NCBI RefSeq assembly: GCF_014196505.1
Contig: NZ_JACIDW010000002.1
Span: forward strand, 486,735 to 550,734
DNA length: 64,000 bases
Direction: 5' to 3'
Source of the DNA: Rhizobium metallidurans
GTDB taxonomy: Bacteria > Pseudomonadota > Alphaproteobacteria > Rhizobiales > Rhizobiaceae
Of the stretch, positions 53,528-62,486 are shown piece by piece (position 1 is the first letter of the stretch; each line of letters opens with the position of its first letter). The translations under genes and the position numbers were made by a program. The notes beneath the pieces were generated by a model, which worked only from the letters and a program-made list of their open reading frames with translations, was not told the DNA's origin and did no database searches.

Positions 53528-54658
53528 TTATCGGCCGAGCACCGCGCGCATCTCCACCAGGTTCGAGCGCACCCTCAGAATATAGAAGCCCATCGTCGCC
53601 AGATGGCTCGGCATGATCCAGCCGTCCTCGCGGCCGTTCGAAATGATCGCCGGCTGGATGCGCAGCGCCGCCTGGAACTGGGCGTTGGTCACGCCGTAGA
53701 GCGCGCCGAGATTGCGCTCCGCGATCACCCGCGAAAAGTCCGATTGGGCGGCGGCGAGAATGGCGTAGTAGCCGTAGAGCTGGCCATAGGCGAACCAGAA
53801 GCGATCGTCGGCGCGCGTATCGAACCAGCCGCTCGCGGAGTTGGCCGAACGCTCCGCCAGCATGTCGGATGTCGCGCCGAGATCGTTGGCGATACGGTCG
53901 ATGAACTGGATGAGATTGTCGGCGCGGGTGTCGAACACGGCGTTGCAGTTGGACAGATCCGTGTTGAACTTGCGAAGGCTGTTGATCGCCGAGCGATAGT
54001 AGCTCGGCGTCGGCGTCTTCGGACCGAACGGATTGACCCCGAAATACCAGCTGAACTCGTCGAACTGCAGCTTGCCGCGCGCATCCTGCAGGTCGCCGTT
54101 GATGCCGGACGTGCCGCGCACGCGCCCCAGCGTATCGACCAGCTCGACGGAGGTGCGGCGCACCGCCTGGTTCACGCCGCGCTGGAACGAGGCCTTGTTG
54201 TCGAGGAACGGCGTGTTGTCCCAGTCGATCCCGAAGAAACCGAGGCGATAGAGCAGCATGGAGGAGATCCATGCGTTCTGGTTGACGTTGAAATCGGTGA
54301 GATCGGCCACGACATCGACGATCGCCGCACGCTGGCAGGTCTTTGTCGCCGGCGCACTCGCGCCGTCAGCGGCCGGGATTTCCTGGCCGGCGGGAACCTT
54401 GCGCTCGGCGAGCTTGTACTGGTCGACGAAGGACGGATTGAAGCCGGTCCACGATTGCGTCTGCACGAGGAAATAGCCGTAGAGCAGGACGAGCAGCGCC
54501 AGGATGCCGATAACGGGAAGCCTTACCAGCCAGCCGCGCTGAATGTACCAGCCGCGCGCCGCGAGGAACGGCCAGAACGCCCAGGCCACGAAAAGCCGCG
54601 CCCAACGACCAATCGCCCGGCCGATCGATCTGAAAAAACCGGAGATTCCGTCAAGCAT
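53528..54658 (-). CDS. DUF2333 family membrane-anchored protein
   Basis: 376 aa from the ATG at 54658 (MLDGISGFFRSIG). One transmembrane helix near residues 46-66 (WLVRLPVIGILALLVLLYGYFLV) is followed by a large helical periplasmic domain containing DLTDFNVNQNAWISSMLLYRLGFFGIDWDNTPFLDNKASFQRG, typical of DUF2333. No function known. It is followed upstream (same strand) by a coiled-coil gene with 125 bases between. Confidence 0.86.
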   Translation of the reverse strand: MLDGISGFFRSIGRAIGRWARLFVAWAFWPFLAARGWYIQRGWLVRLPVIGILALLVLLYGYFLVQTQSWTGFNPSFVDQYKLAERKVPAGQEIPAADGASAPATKTCQRAAIVDVVADLTDFNVNQNAWISSMLLYRLGFFGIDWDNTPFLDNKASFQRGVNQAVRRTSVELVDTLGRVRGTSGINGDLQDARGKLQFDEFSWYFGVNPFGPKTPTPSYYRSAINSLRKFNTDLSNCNAVFDTRADNLIQFIDRIANDLGATSDMLAERSANSASGWFDTRADDRFWFAYGQLYGYYAILAAAQSDFSRVIAERNLGALYGVTNAQFQAALRIQPAIISNGREDGWIMPSHLATMGFYILRVRSNLVEMRAVLGR

Positions 54659-54782
54659 CGCCCATTCCCTTCTGCAGCCCAAAGCGCGTGTTTTACCCGC
54701 TCTCAGATATGCATCCGCATCTCAAACGGCAACATCATGCTGTTATTATTGTTTCTTCCGCCGATCCTGAAGACGGGCACGT

Positions 54783-55856
54783 CTATAGACGCGGCATCCG
54801 CAAGCGCAGCTTCCCCGACATGTTCGTCGTGTCGATCAGCGGCGCGCCCGACGCACCTTCATTTTGGTGGGCATAAAGCGGAAACCTCTTGCCGAACTGC
54901 GCGTCCGCCGTCCGCTTGCGATGCTCGATCTCCTGCGGCAGCAGCATGTCGCGTTCGAACAGCACGATGGCGTCGGCGATGCTGGGAAACAGCTCCGACG
55001 AGATCTTCACCTTCGAGCCCGGAATATCGGTATCGACCTGGGCCTGATATATCAGGAGGCGCTCTTCCGTATCGATCATCAGCTTGCGCATCAGCGTGTT
55101 GCACTGGCCGATCTCGGTGTTGAGCCCGTCGACCAGCAGCTGGAATATCCCGATGAAGCGCTCGCGCCGCTGGCTCTCGTCGCGTAGCTCGTGCTCGCGG
55201 GTGGAGATTTCGTCCGCCTGCGCCTTCAGCGCCTGGCGCTCCTCCTCCATCCGCTGCCACTCGGCCTTGCTGCCGTAGACGCCGATCCGCCCCTGCGTCG
55301 TCAGCGCCTTGGCGTTGAGCTCCTTGATGCGGATGCGGGCGATGTCGATGTCGTCGACCAGCCGGCGCCGGCGCTCGACGATATCGACCAGCCGGCCCTC
55401 GGCCTCCTTGTGGGCGGTGACCACGACCGCGCGGTGACGCGTGATCAGCCCGGCGACGCTGTCGGACTTGACCATCAGGTCGCGCAGCCGCTCGACCACG
55501 GGCGCCGCCCGCACACGGCTGCTGTGGCGCCGCCACATGCGCTGGCGCGAGAAGTGGCCGATGAACCGCTCGGTCGCCGTCAGGCCCCGGAAACTGTCGA
55601 GATCGGACGACACCTTGACGGTCATCGCATCCAGCGTCGCCACCAGTTCGGCAAGCAGCTCCGCCAGGTTCCTGGCGTCGGCGGAAAAGCCCTGGAAGCG
55701 CTCGTTTTCGACAAGGAAGCGTTCGTCGTCGATGTCGGTCGGGTGCCGAGCGAACTCGCCGACGAAATCGGCGCATGTCTTGACCTTCACCGGCAATTCG
55801 TCGGCGATGGCGCTGGCGGCATCAAATGTGGTGTCGAACGAGACAGGCTTGCGCAC
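54783..55856 (-). CDS. Coiled-coil hypothetical protein (357 aa)
   Basis: Soluble, highly charged, rich in Arg and Glu, with extended helices and predicted coiled coils (about 155-265, e.g. RIGVYGSKAEWQRMEEERQALKAQADEISTREHELRDESQRRERF). The first 100 residues contain VEN.RFQGFSADARNLAELL. I recognise no established domain. The genes on either side are DUF2333 and tdk on the same strand; a link with the DUF2333 membrane protein is only a guess from position. Confidence 0.75.
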   Translation of the reverse strand: MRKPVSFDTTFDAASAIADELPVKVKTCADFVGEFARHPTDIDDERFLVENERFQGFSADARNLAELLAELVATLDAMTVKVSSDLDSFRGLTATERFIGHFSRQRMWRRHSSRVRAAPVVERLRDLMVKSDSVAGLITRHRAVVVTAHKEAEGRLVDIVERRRRLVDDIDIARIRIKELNAKALTTQGRIGVYGSKAEWQRMEEERQALKAQADEISTREHELRDESQRRERFIGIFQLLVDGLNTEIGQCNTLMRKLMIDTEERLLIYQAQVDTDIPGSKVKISSELFPSIADAIVLFERDMLLPQEIEHRKRTADAQFGKRFPLYAHQNEGASGAPLIDTTNMSGKLRLRMPRL

Positions 55857-55926
55857 CCGATATCCCCGATGAATCGAATGCCGCCAAACTAGAGCCGTTC
55901 AGTCTCAAATGGAAGCAGCGCCTTGC

Positions 55927-56529
55927 TCAGGCCCTCTCGGCGACCCATTCGCCGTTCATGGCGTCGTCCCAGTGACGGCGGCAGAGCGACACATATTTCT
56001 CGTTGCCGCCAACCTCGATCTGCGCCCCTTCCCGTGCCACCGCGCCGTTGCCGTCGAGCCTGACGACCATCGTCGCCTTGCGGCCGCAATGGCAGATGGT
56101 GCGCACCTCGCGCATCTCGTCGGAGATCGCCATCAGCTCCTGCGAGGCCGGAAACAGCTTGCCCTGGAAATCCGTGCGCAGTCCGTAGACCATGACCGGG
56201 ATATCGAGCCGATCGACGACGCGCGCCAGCTGCCAGATATGCTCGCGCGTCATGAAATGCGCTTCGTCGACGAAGACGCAGGCGATGGGTTCGCCCGCAG
56301 CCCCCTGCTCGGCGATCAGCGCAAGCAGATCCGCGTCCTGCTCGAAGGCGACGGCGTTCGCCTGGAGCCCGATCCGCGAGCCGATGACGCCCTTGCCGGC
56401 CCGTTCGTCGAACGCCGCGATCAGCAAGAGAACGCGCATGCCACGCTCCTCGTAATTATACGCGGCCTGCAGCAGCATCGTCGATTTGCCGGCATTCATC
56501 GTCGAATAGTTGAAGTAAAGCTTCGCCAT
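55927..56529 (-). CDS. tdk: Thymidine kinase (type II)
   Basis: 200 aa from ATG 56529 (GGAGAA upstream). Phosphorylates thymidine with ATP in the salvage pathway. P-loop MNAGKST, the catalytic Glu in CVFVDEAHFM, and a zinc site (CHCGRKATMVVR and ..VSLCRRHW) together with the lasso YVSL are all present. The upstream neighbour on the same strand is non-coding for 234 bases, facing choX. Confidence 0.96.
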   Translation of the reverse strand: MAKLYFNYSTMNAGKSTMLLQAAYNYEERGMRVLLLIAAFDERAGKGVIGSRIGLQANAVAFEQDADLLALIAEQGAAGEPIACVFVDEAHFMTREHIWQLARVVDRLDIPVMVYGLRTDFQGKLFPASQELMAISDEMREVRTICHCGRKATMVVRLDGNGAVAREGAQIEVGGNEKYVSLCRRHWDDAMNGEWVAERA

Positions 56530-56763
56530 TGCATTCTCCGTCTCTCCGCTTCTTGGTGGCTCGGCACCGCCAAGAAAACCCCCGGCCACCGTTAATCACA
56601 GAAAATTGCCGGAAACGCCCGGCAAATCCGACGAAATTCAAGCAATCCATTAAATGCCCGACGTCGCAATCGGATACGGCAATGCGGCGCAAACACACTG
56701 AGGTCGCTTGTAAAACTCGGCTATTGATGATTGGCTTGGGAACGTAAGACTGGGAGTCTATAA

Positions 56764-57720
56764 ATGAAAACGACAAGCGCATTCAAACTGATCACCGCCA
56801 CGGCCGTTGCCGCGCTCTCTGTCGCAACCGCCGCCTATTCCGCCGACCCGGCCAGCTGCTCCACCGTCCGCTTGTCGGATGTGGGCTGGACCGACATCAC
56901 CGCGACGACGGCAACCGCATCCGTGATCCTCAAGGGTCTCGGCTACAGCCCCGACGTCAAGGTTCTCTCCGTACCGGTCACCTACCAGTCGCTGAAGAAC
57001 AAGGACATCGACATCTTCCTCGGCAACTGGATGCCGACCCAGGAAAAGGACGTCCGTCCCTTCATCGACGACAAGTCGGTCGAATCCTTCGGCCCGAACC
57101 TGACCGGCGCGAAATACACATTGGCGACCAACGCCAAGGGCGCCGAGCTCGGCATCAAGGACTTCAAGGATATCGCCACCTACAAGGACGATCTCGAAGG
57201 CAAGATCTACGGCATCGAGCCGGGCAATGACGGCAACCGTCTCGTCATGAACATGATCGAGAAGGACACCTTCGGCATGAAGGGCATGGAGGTCGTCGAA
57301 TCCTCCGAGCAGGGCATGCTGGCGCAGGTGGCCCGCGCCGAAAAGGCCGGCAAGCCGGTCGTCTTCCTCGGCTGGGCGCCGCATCCGATGAACGAGAACT
57401 TCCAGCTCACCTACCTGACGGGTGGCGACGACGTTTTCGGTCCTGACTTCGGTGGCGCCAAGGTGTTCACCAACGTGCGCGCCGGCTATCTCACCGAATG
57501 CCCGAACGTCGGCACGCTCTTGAAGAACATGGTCTTCTCGCTTCCGATGGAAAACCAGATCATGGGCAAGATCCTGAACGACGGCGACGAGCCCGAAAAG
57601 GCCGCCACGGCGTGGCTGAAAGCCAACCCGACGGCGATCGAGCCCTGGCTCAAGGGCGTCAAGACGCTCGACGGCAGCGGCGACGGCGTTGACGCCGTCA
57701 AGAAAAGCCTCGGCCTCTGA
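56764..57720 (+). CDS. choX: Choline ABC transporter substrate-binding protein
   Basis: 318 aa, with a signal peptide (about 1-26). The choline-binding aromatic box of Sinorhizobium ChoX is complete: W42, W89, Y118 and W204 (published as W43, W90, Y119 and W205 in the preprotein). So this protein binds choline in the periplasm with high affinity. It is followed by choW and choV in the same direction, with a strong hairpin in the gap that may give ChoX more mRNA. Confidence 0.97.
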   Translation: MKTTSAFKLITATAVAALSVATAAYSADPASCSTVRLSDVGWTDITATTATASVILKGLGYSPDVKVLSVPVTYQSLKNKDIDIFLGNWMPTQEKDVRPFIDDKSVESFGPNLTGAKYTLATNAKGAELGIKDFKDIATYKDDLEGKIYGIEPGNDGNRLVMNMIEKDTFGMKGMEVVESSEQGMLAQVARAEKAGKPVVFLGWAPHPMNENFQLTYLTGGDDVFGPDFGGAKVFTNVRAGYLTECPNVGTLLKNMVFSLPMENQIMGKILNDGDEPEKAATAWLKANPTAIEPWLKGVKTLDGSGDGVDAVKKSLGL

Positions 57721-57728
57721 TATCGAGT

Positions 57729-57752
57729 GCGGGGTGGCCCTGGCCGCCCCGC
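57729..57752 (+). promoter_or_regulatory. Hairpin between choX and choW
   Basis: GCGGGG (57729-57734) pairs with CCCCGC (57747-57752), and the inner GGCC/GGCC extends the stem around a tiny loop. It starts 9 bases after the choX stop and ends 48 bases before the choW start. Without a long T run it probably protects the choX mRNA 3' end or acts as a partial terminator. Confidence 0.5.
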
Positions 57753-57800
57753 TTTCGCTGTCCTCGCCCCTGTTGTTGTTCTTTCTGGATAGGCACGCCC

Positions 57801-58646
57801 TTGAACTGGATCACCGACTTTAAAATCCCCATTGGTCCCTGGGCGAAAGCCTTCGTGGATTGGCTCACCACGAATGCCGACTGGTTCTTCAACCAGCTTG
57901 CCTTTGTCCTGTCCCGCGTCATCAACGGCCTGCTCTTCGTGCTGCAGACGCCGCACCCGCTGATCGTCATCCTCGGCATCACCGCCATCGCCTACTGGCT
58001 GAGGCGTTCGGTCGTCGTCGCCGTCTTCACCTGTCTCGGGCTGCTGTTCATCATGAACCAGGGCTACTGGAAGGAAACGACCGCGACGCTGGCGCTAGTG
58101 CTCGCCTCCACCTTCGTCAGCATGGTCGTCGGAATTCCGCTCGGCATCGCGTCCGCCCGCCGCCCCTGGGTCAATTCGCTGCTTCGGCCCGTGCTCGACC
58201 TGATGCAGACCATTCCGACATTCGTCTACCTGATCCCGGCGCTTATCCTGTTCGGCCTCGGCATGGTGCCCGGCCTGATCGCCACGGTGATCTTCGCCAT
58301 CCCCGCCCCCATCCGCCTCACCCGCCTCGGCATCATCTCGACGCCGCCCTCGCTGGTCGAGGCCGCCGAATCCTTCGGCGCGACCCCGATGCAGGTGCTG
58401 CGCAAGGTCGAGCTTCCCTACGCCACGCCGCAGATCATGGCCGGCCTGACGCAGACGATCATGCTGTCGCTGTCGATGGTCGTCATCGCCGCTCTCGTCG
58501 GCGCCGACGGCCTCGGCGTCCCCGTGGTGCGCGCACTCAACACCGTCAACGTCGCCAAGGGCTTCGAGGCAGGTCTCTGCATCGTCATCCTGGCGATCAT
58601 TCTCGACCGAATGTTCCGCGCGGCGGGTGAAGGAGACGGCGCATGA
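57801..58646 (+). CDS. choW: Choline ABC transporter permease
   Basis: 281 aa, TTG start (MNWITDFKIP). Six hydrophobic segments with the BPD-transporter-like EAA motif EAAESFGATPMQVLRKVELP (about 194-213). It forms the channel for choline uptake across the inner membrane. It overlaps choV by 4 bp (ATGA). The TTG start and weak ribosome site suggest lower translation than choX. Confidence 0.95.
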   Translation: MNWITDFKIPIGPWAKAFVDWLTTNADWFFNQLAFVLSRVINGLLFVLQTPHPLIVILGITAIAYWLRRSVVVAVFTCLGLLFIMNQGYWKETTATLALVLASTFVSMVVGIPLGIASARRPWVNSLLRPVLDLMQTIPTFVYLIPALILFGLGMVPGLIATVIFAIPAPIRLTRLGIISTPPSLVEAAESFGATPMQVLRKVELPYATPQIMAGLTQTIMLSLSMVVIAALVGADGLGVPVVRALNTVNVAKGFEAGLCIVILAIILDRMFRAAGEGDGA

Positions 58647-59695
58647 CCGCGGTTCGCTTCGATAATGTCAGCATCGTCTTCGGCGACAAGCCGGAAGCAG
58701 CGCTCGCCCTGGCCGACAAGGGCAAGAACCGCGACGAGATCGGCGCCGAAACCGGGCTGGTGCTCGGCGTCGCCGATGCCTCGCTGGAGATCCAGGAAGG
58801 CGAGATCCTCGTGCTCATGGGCCTTTCCGGCTCCGGCAAGTCGACGCTTTTGCGCGCCGTCAACGGGCTTGCCCCGGTCGTTCGCGGCGAGGTCACCGTC
58901 AACACCGCGTCGGGACCGGTCAACCCCTACAAGACCTCCGCCAAGGGCCTGCGGGACCTGCGCATGCACACCGTCTCGATGGTGTTCCAGCAGTTCGCGC
59001 TCCTCCCCTGGCGCACCGTCGCCGACAATGTCGGCTTCGGCCTCGAACTGGCAGGCATGGCCGAGGGCGAGCGCAAGAAGCGCGTCGCCGAACAGCTCGA
59101 GCTGGTCAACCTGACCAAGTGGGCCGATCGCAAGGTCAACGAGCTCTCCGGCGGCATGCAGCAGCGCGTCGGCCTTGCCCGCGCTTTTGCGACCGGCGCG
59201 CCGATCCTTCTGATGGACGAGCCCTTCTCGGCGCTCGACCCCCTGATCCGCACCCGCCTGCAGGATGAACTGCTCGAGTTCCAGCGCCGCCTGAAGAAGA
59301 CCATCCTCTTCGTCAGCCACGATCTCGACGAGGCCTTCCGCATCGGCAACCGCATCGCCATCATGGAGGGCGGACGCATCATCCAGTGCGGCACGCCGCA
59401 GGACATCGTCAAGAACCCGGCCGACCAGTATGTCGCCGATTTCGTCCAGCACATGAACCCGATCAGCATGCTGACCGCCCGCGACGTCATGCATTCGGGC
59501 CTCGGCGATGCAGCGGCCGGCGCCAGCGTCAGCGGCACGGCCAAGGCGGAGACCCCGCTGATCGACATTCTCGACGCGCTTTCCCGCCAGCCGGGCAGCA
59601 TCGGCGTGGTCGAGAACGGCGCCATCATCGGCACGATTTCCGCCCAGGACGTCGTCGCCGGCCTGACGCAGCACCGCAAGAAAGAACAGGCTTGA
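58643..59695 (+). CDS. choV: Choline ABC transporter ATP-binding protein
   Basis: 350 aa. Walker A MGLSGSGKSTLLRAVNG (about 60-76), Q-loop QQFALLPWRTV, signature LSGGMQQRVGLARA, Walker B ILLMDEPFSALDP and the H-loop SHDLDEA. The C-terminal ~80 residues form a CBS-like part, as in ChoV/OpuA/ProV ATPases (GSIGVVENGAIIGTISAQDVV), typical for osmoprotectant transporters. Energises choline uptake, the entry to betaine synthesis and phosphatidylcholine. Confidence 0.96.
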   Translation: MTAVRFDNVSIVFGDKPEAALALADKGKNRDEIGAETGLVLGVADASLEIQEGEILVLMGLSGSGKSTLLRAVNGLAPVVRGEVTVNTASGPVNPYKTSAKGLRDLRMHTVSMVFQQFALLPWRTVADNVGFGLELAGMAEGERKKRVAEQLELVNLTKWADRKVNELSGGMQQRVGLARAFATGAPILLMDEPFSALDPLIRTRLQDELLEFQRRLKKTILFVSHDLDEAFRIGNRIAIMEGGRIIQCGTPQDIVKNPADQYVADFVQHMNPISMLTARDVMHSGLGDAAAGASVSGTAKAETPLIDILDALSRQPGSIGVVENGAIIGTISAQDVVAGLTQHRKKEQA

Positions 59696-59726
59696 TCGAG
59701 CCGTCCGCTTCCGCCAGAACGTGGAC

Positions 59727-60482
59727 ATGAAAGATCAGCCTTCCGTCATCAGGGAAACGGACGAAGAGGCGCGCAGGCTGGCGCGCACTCTTCTCCGCTC
59801 CGCCCGCTACGCCGCCATCGCGGTGCTCGACCCGAAGACCGGCTTCCCATTCGCCAGCCGCGTGCTTCTCGGCACCGATATAGACGGCGTTCCCGTCATC
59901 CTCGTCTCCGGCCTCTCGGCGCATACCCGTGCGCTCGACGCCGATCCGCGCGCGTCGCTTTTGACCGGCGAGCCCGGCAAGGGCGACCCGCTCGCCCATG
60001 CCCGACTGACGACGCAGTGCCGCGCGGCGGCTGTCGAGCGCGGCAGCGCCATCCACACACGCATTCGTGATCGCTTTCTGGCCCGTCATTCGAAGGCGAA
60101 ACTCTATGTCGATTTCCCGGATTTCCGGTTTTTCCGCCTGATTCCCGAGAGCGCCAGCCTCAATGGCGGCTTCGGCCGGGCCTATGTTCTGGGTGGAGAA
60201 GAGCTGATGATCCGCTCGGACGCCAACGAGGAACTGGCGGCTTGCGCCAATGAGGTAGTGCAAGATTTGCTAGCGCTGGAGCCCGATTTGGCAAGGAAAA
60301 CAGCGATCACACATAAAGCACGCATGGGGGCCAAATGGGCGATTTGTGGAGTCGACTGCGCCGGTTTTGATGTGATTTCGGGCGATTTGCTGGTGCGGCA
60401 CGAGTTTGACACACCCGTGAACAGCCGCGATGAACTTTATTCACATATATCTAACATGAAATACTCAATACCTGAAATTTAG
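59727..60482 (+). CDS. HugZ-family (pyridoxamine oxidase-like) haem-utilisation protein
   Basis: 251 aa from ATG 59727 (MKDQPSV); a GTG six bases earlier is possible. Split beta-barrel of the PNPOx-like superfamily: LLRSARYAAIAVLDPKTGFPFASRVLLG and ..VILVSGLSAHTRALDADPRASLLTGEP. The C-terminal DUF2470-like half (about 165-251) matches the HugZ family, which includes haem-degrading enzymes; the essential C-terminal His motif is not certain here. Three terminators/genes downstream suggest it is read alone. Confidence 0.85.
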   Translation: MKDQPSVIRETDEEARRLARTLLRSARYAAIAVLDPKTGFPFASRVLLGTDIDGVPVILVSGLSAHTRALDADPRASLLTGEPGKGDPLAHARLTTQCRAAAVERGSAIHTRIRDRFLARHSKAKLYVDFPDFRFFRLIPESASLNGGFGRAYVLGGEELMIRSDANEELAACANEVVQDLLALEPDLARKTAITHKARMGAKWAICGVDCAGFDVISGDLLVRHEFDTPVNSRDELYSHISNMKYSIPEI

Positions 60483-60519
60483 CTATATACAATCTTGAAG
60501 GCCTCTTGCTAGTTTTCAC

Positions 60520-60548
60520 CGTCGGCGATTTCAGGCCGACGTTTTTTT
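60520..60548 (+). terminator. Rho-independent terminator after the HugZ-family gene
   Basis: CGTCGGC (60520-60526) with GCCGACG (60535-60541), loop GATTTCAG, then T7 (60542-60548). Strong. It resembles the terminator after the following gene in stem and loop. Confidence 0.9.
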
Positions 60549-60575
60549 GAATTCCGTTTCCATGGGAAGATGATT

Positions 60576-60893
60576 ATGGACACAATTGATTTGACCGCTC
60601 ACGCGAATGTTGCAGCCGCGCTTTTGTCCGCCATGGCAAATCCCAAGAGACTTCTGATCCTCTGTAATCTGGTCAAGGGCGAAATCCCCGTCGGCGCGCT
60701 GGCCACCGAAGTCGGCCTCAGCCAGTCGGCGCTGTCGCAGCATCTCTCGAAGCTGCGCGCCCAGAAGCTGGTCAAGACCCGCCGCGACGCACAGACGATC
60801 TACTACTCCAGCACCTCCGACCAGGTCATCCGCATTCTCGAGACCCTGACGCAGATCTACGCCGAACCGGTCCGCGCCAAGTCGGCCGCCTGA
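60576..60893 (+). CDS. nolR: ArsR-family regulator, NolR-like
   Basis: 105 aa from the second ATG (60576), preferred over 60570 because GGGAAG then sits 6 bases before it. The core LLSAMANPKRLLILCNLVKGEIPVGALATEVGLSQSALSQHLSKLRAQKLVKTRRDAQTIYYSS is very close to NolR of Sinorhizobium/Rhizobium, a repressor of nodulation and growth genes. It is a winged-helix homodimer lacking the metal Cys of ArsR. NolR binding uses an ATTAG-N9-CT-type site, which I did not find nearby. It stands alone between two terminators; strict orthology with nolR is probable, not proven. Confidence 0.82.
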   Translation: MDTIDLTAHANVAAALLSAMANPKRLLILCNLVKGEIPVGALATEVGLSQSALSQHLSKLRAQKLVKTRRDAQTIYYSSTSDQVIRILETLTQIYAEPVRAKSAA

Positions 60894-60963
60894 TCGCTTT
60901 AAGCCTTTCCGGTCGTTCCCATGCGGAGCGACTGACCATTTTCAGCACCATTTCATATTGACG

Positions 60964-60996
60964 GATCGGCGACCTCAGGTTTGCCGATCTTTTTTT
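60964..60996 (+). terminator. Rho-independent terminator after the NolR-like gene
   Basis: GATCGGC (60964-60970) with GCCGATC (60983-60989), 12-base loop, then T7 (60990-60996). Seventy bases after the stop. Confidence 0.88.
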
Positions 60997-61128
60997 GCGC
61001 GCTAAAGCACCGGTCGGTGAACGGGCGTCGATGGCCCCAGAAAATCAGGACCTGAAACGCGTTATCGGTCTCCATGCAGCGAATTCCCTGAAACGGATGG
61101 GGCGCCCTTTCCCATCGGAGATCATTGC

Positions 61129-62190
61129 ATGCGTACACGACTGATCGCACTCGTCCTGCTCGCCAGCTTTTCCGCCTTCCCGGCCTTCGCCGCGCCAGGT
61201 TTCCGGCAGACCACCATCGCCGCGACAGGCGCTCGTCCGCCATTGTCCATCAGCCTCTGGTATCCCACGACGTCCACCGCCGAATCTATAAACCTCGGCG
61301 AGACACCGGCCTTCGTCGGGCTCCCGGTCATTCGCGACGCCGAACCCGCGCCCGGCCCGCGCCCGCTGATCCTGCTTTCTCACGGCTATGGCGGCAACTG
61401 GCGCAACCTCGCCTGGCTTGCCGGCGAACTTGCCGCCAAGGGTTATGTCGTCGCGGCGCCCGACCATCCCGGTACGACCACGTTCGACATGCGGTCGCCC
61501 GACACTATCGAACTCTGGCAGCGGCCGCGCGACCTCAGTCGGGTGATCGATACGCTTCTGGCAAACCCCGGCCTTGCGGGCTCGGTATCGCCGGACCGCA
61601 TCGGCGCCATCGGCCACTCGCTTGGTGGATGGACCGTGATGGAACTCGCCGGCGGCCGGTTTGACGCCGGGGCGGTCATGAACGATTGCCCCCGCGTGTT
61701 CGGCCCCGTCTACTGCAGGACGTTCACGGCATTGGGCGTCGGCCGCGACGCGGCCTCGATGGCAGCCCTTGGCGCGGATCTTGGCGACGCCAGGATCAAG
61801 GCGATCGTCACGCTGGACCTCGGCCCCGGACGCGGCCTGACGTCGGAAAGCCTCGCTGCGGTAAAGGTTCCGGTGCTTGTCCTCGGCGCGGGCGAGAACG
61901 TCGATCCCGAGACTGCGGAGAAAGCCAGTATCGCCGCAACCAATAAGGACTCCTTCTATCTCGCCGAGCACCTGCCGCCAACCACGACGCAATTCGCCCT
62001 GGTGCCGGGCGCCTTGCATTTCAGTTTCATGCAGCTTTGCAAGCCGGGCGCGGCAGCGCTCATCGAAGAGGAGGCCCCTGGCGAGAGCATTGTCTGCCGG
62101 GATGCGCCTGGCGCCGATCGACAAGCGGTCCATCGCGACGTGAGTGACAGAATAATGGTCTTTCTCGGGAGTGCGCTGGCCGATCGATGA
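61129..62190 (+). CDS. Exported alpha/beta hydrolase (PAF-acetylhydrolase/dienelactone-hydrolase-like)
   Basis: 353 aa. A Sec signal peptide (1-21, ...FPAFAAPGF) leads the mature domain. The nucleophile elbow is GHSLGG (S164), the oxyanion region LLSHGYGGNW and a PDHPG strand-turn; the acid residue probably lies in VLGAGENVDPETA and the final His in ALHFSF. This is the periplasmic alpha/beta hydrolase type related to bacterial PAF-AH-like esterases. Substrate unknown; read as a single gene. Confidence 0.87.
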   Translation: MRTRLIALVLLASFSAFPAFAAPGFRQTTIAATGARPPLSISLWYPTTSTAESINLGETPAFVGLPVIRDAEPAPGPRPLILLSHGYGGNWRNLAWLAGELAAKGYVVAAPDHPGTTTFDMRSPDTIELWQRPRDLSRVIDTLLANPGLAGSVSPDRIGAIGHSLGGWTVMELAGGRFDAGAVMNDCPRVFGPVYCRTFTALGVGRDAASMAALGADLGDARIKAIVTLDLGPGRGLTSESLAAVKVPVLVLGAGENVDPETAEKASIAATNKDSFYLAEHLPPTTTQFALVPGALHFSFMQLCKPGAAALIEEEAPGESIVCRDAPGADRQAVHRDVSDRIMVFLGSALADR

Positions 62191-62486
62191 CGCCGAGGTG
62201 TCTTCTCCACAAATCACGGCTTTTCACCCAAGAAGCCGTGATTTTCGACCTCTCGGATATCGAATCCGTCACAATTCGCCATCGTCATTCTATCTTCTTG
62301 CTAAATCGGCGCGAAATTCCTAATAAACTTGCAATGCGTCCTTCGAGCCAAACATGGCCGGATGGGCGTGTTTGCCGCGCGCAGTCCGTCGTCCTTGGCG
62401 CATCCCTGAACGGATGTTTGTACGGCCTGGATTGATCGCAGCGGCAGGACAATCGCGGGCTTGAAACCCATCCAAGGAGAAACGGA
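62191..62486 (+). other. Intergenic region before livJ-like gene
   Basis: 296 bases with no gene supported. A near-palindromic AAGCCGTGATT..AATCACGGCTT lies around 62208-62246 (AATCACGGCTTTT and AAGCCGTGATT). The promoter of the following gene should be in the last half; GGAGAA stands before its ATG. Confidence 0.5.

Noticed and set aside
59727..60482. Reading the HugZ-family gene as part of the cho operon
   Set aside because: The 31-base gap would allow co-transcription, but I found no functional link between haem handling and choline uptake, so it is listed separately.
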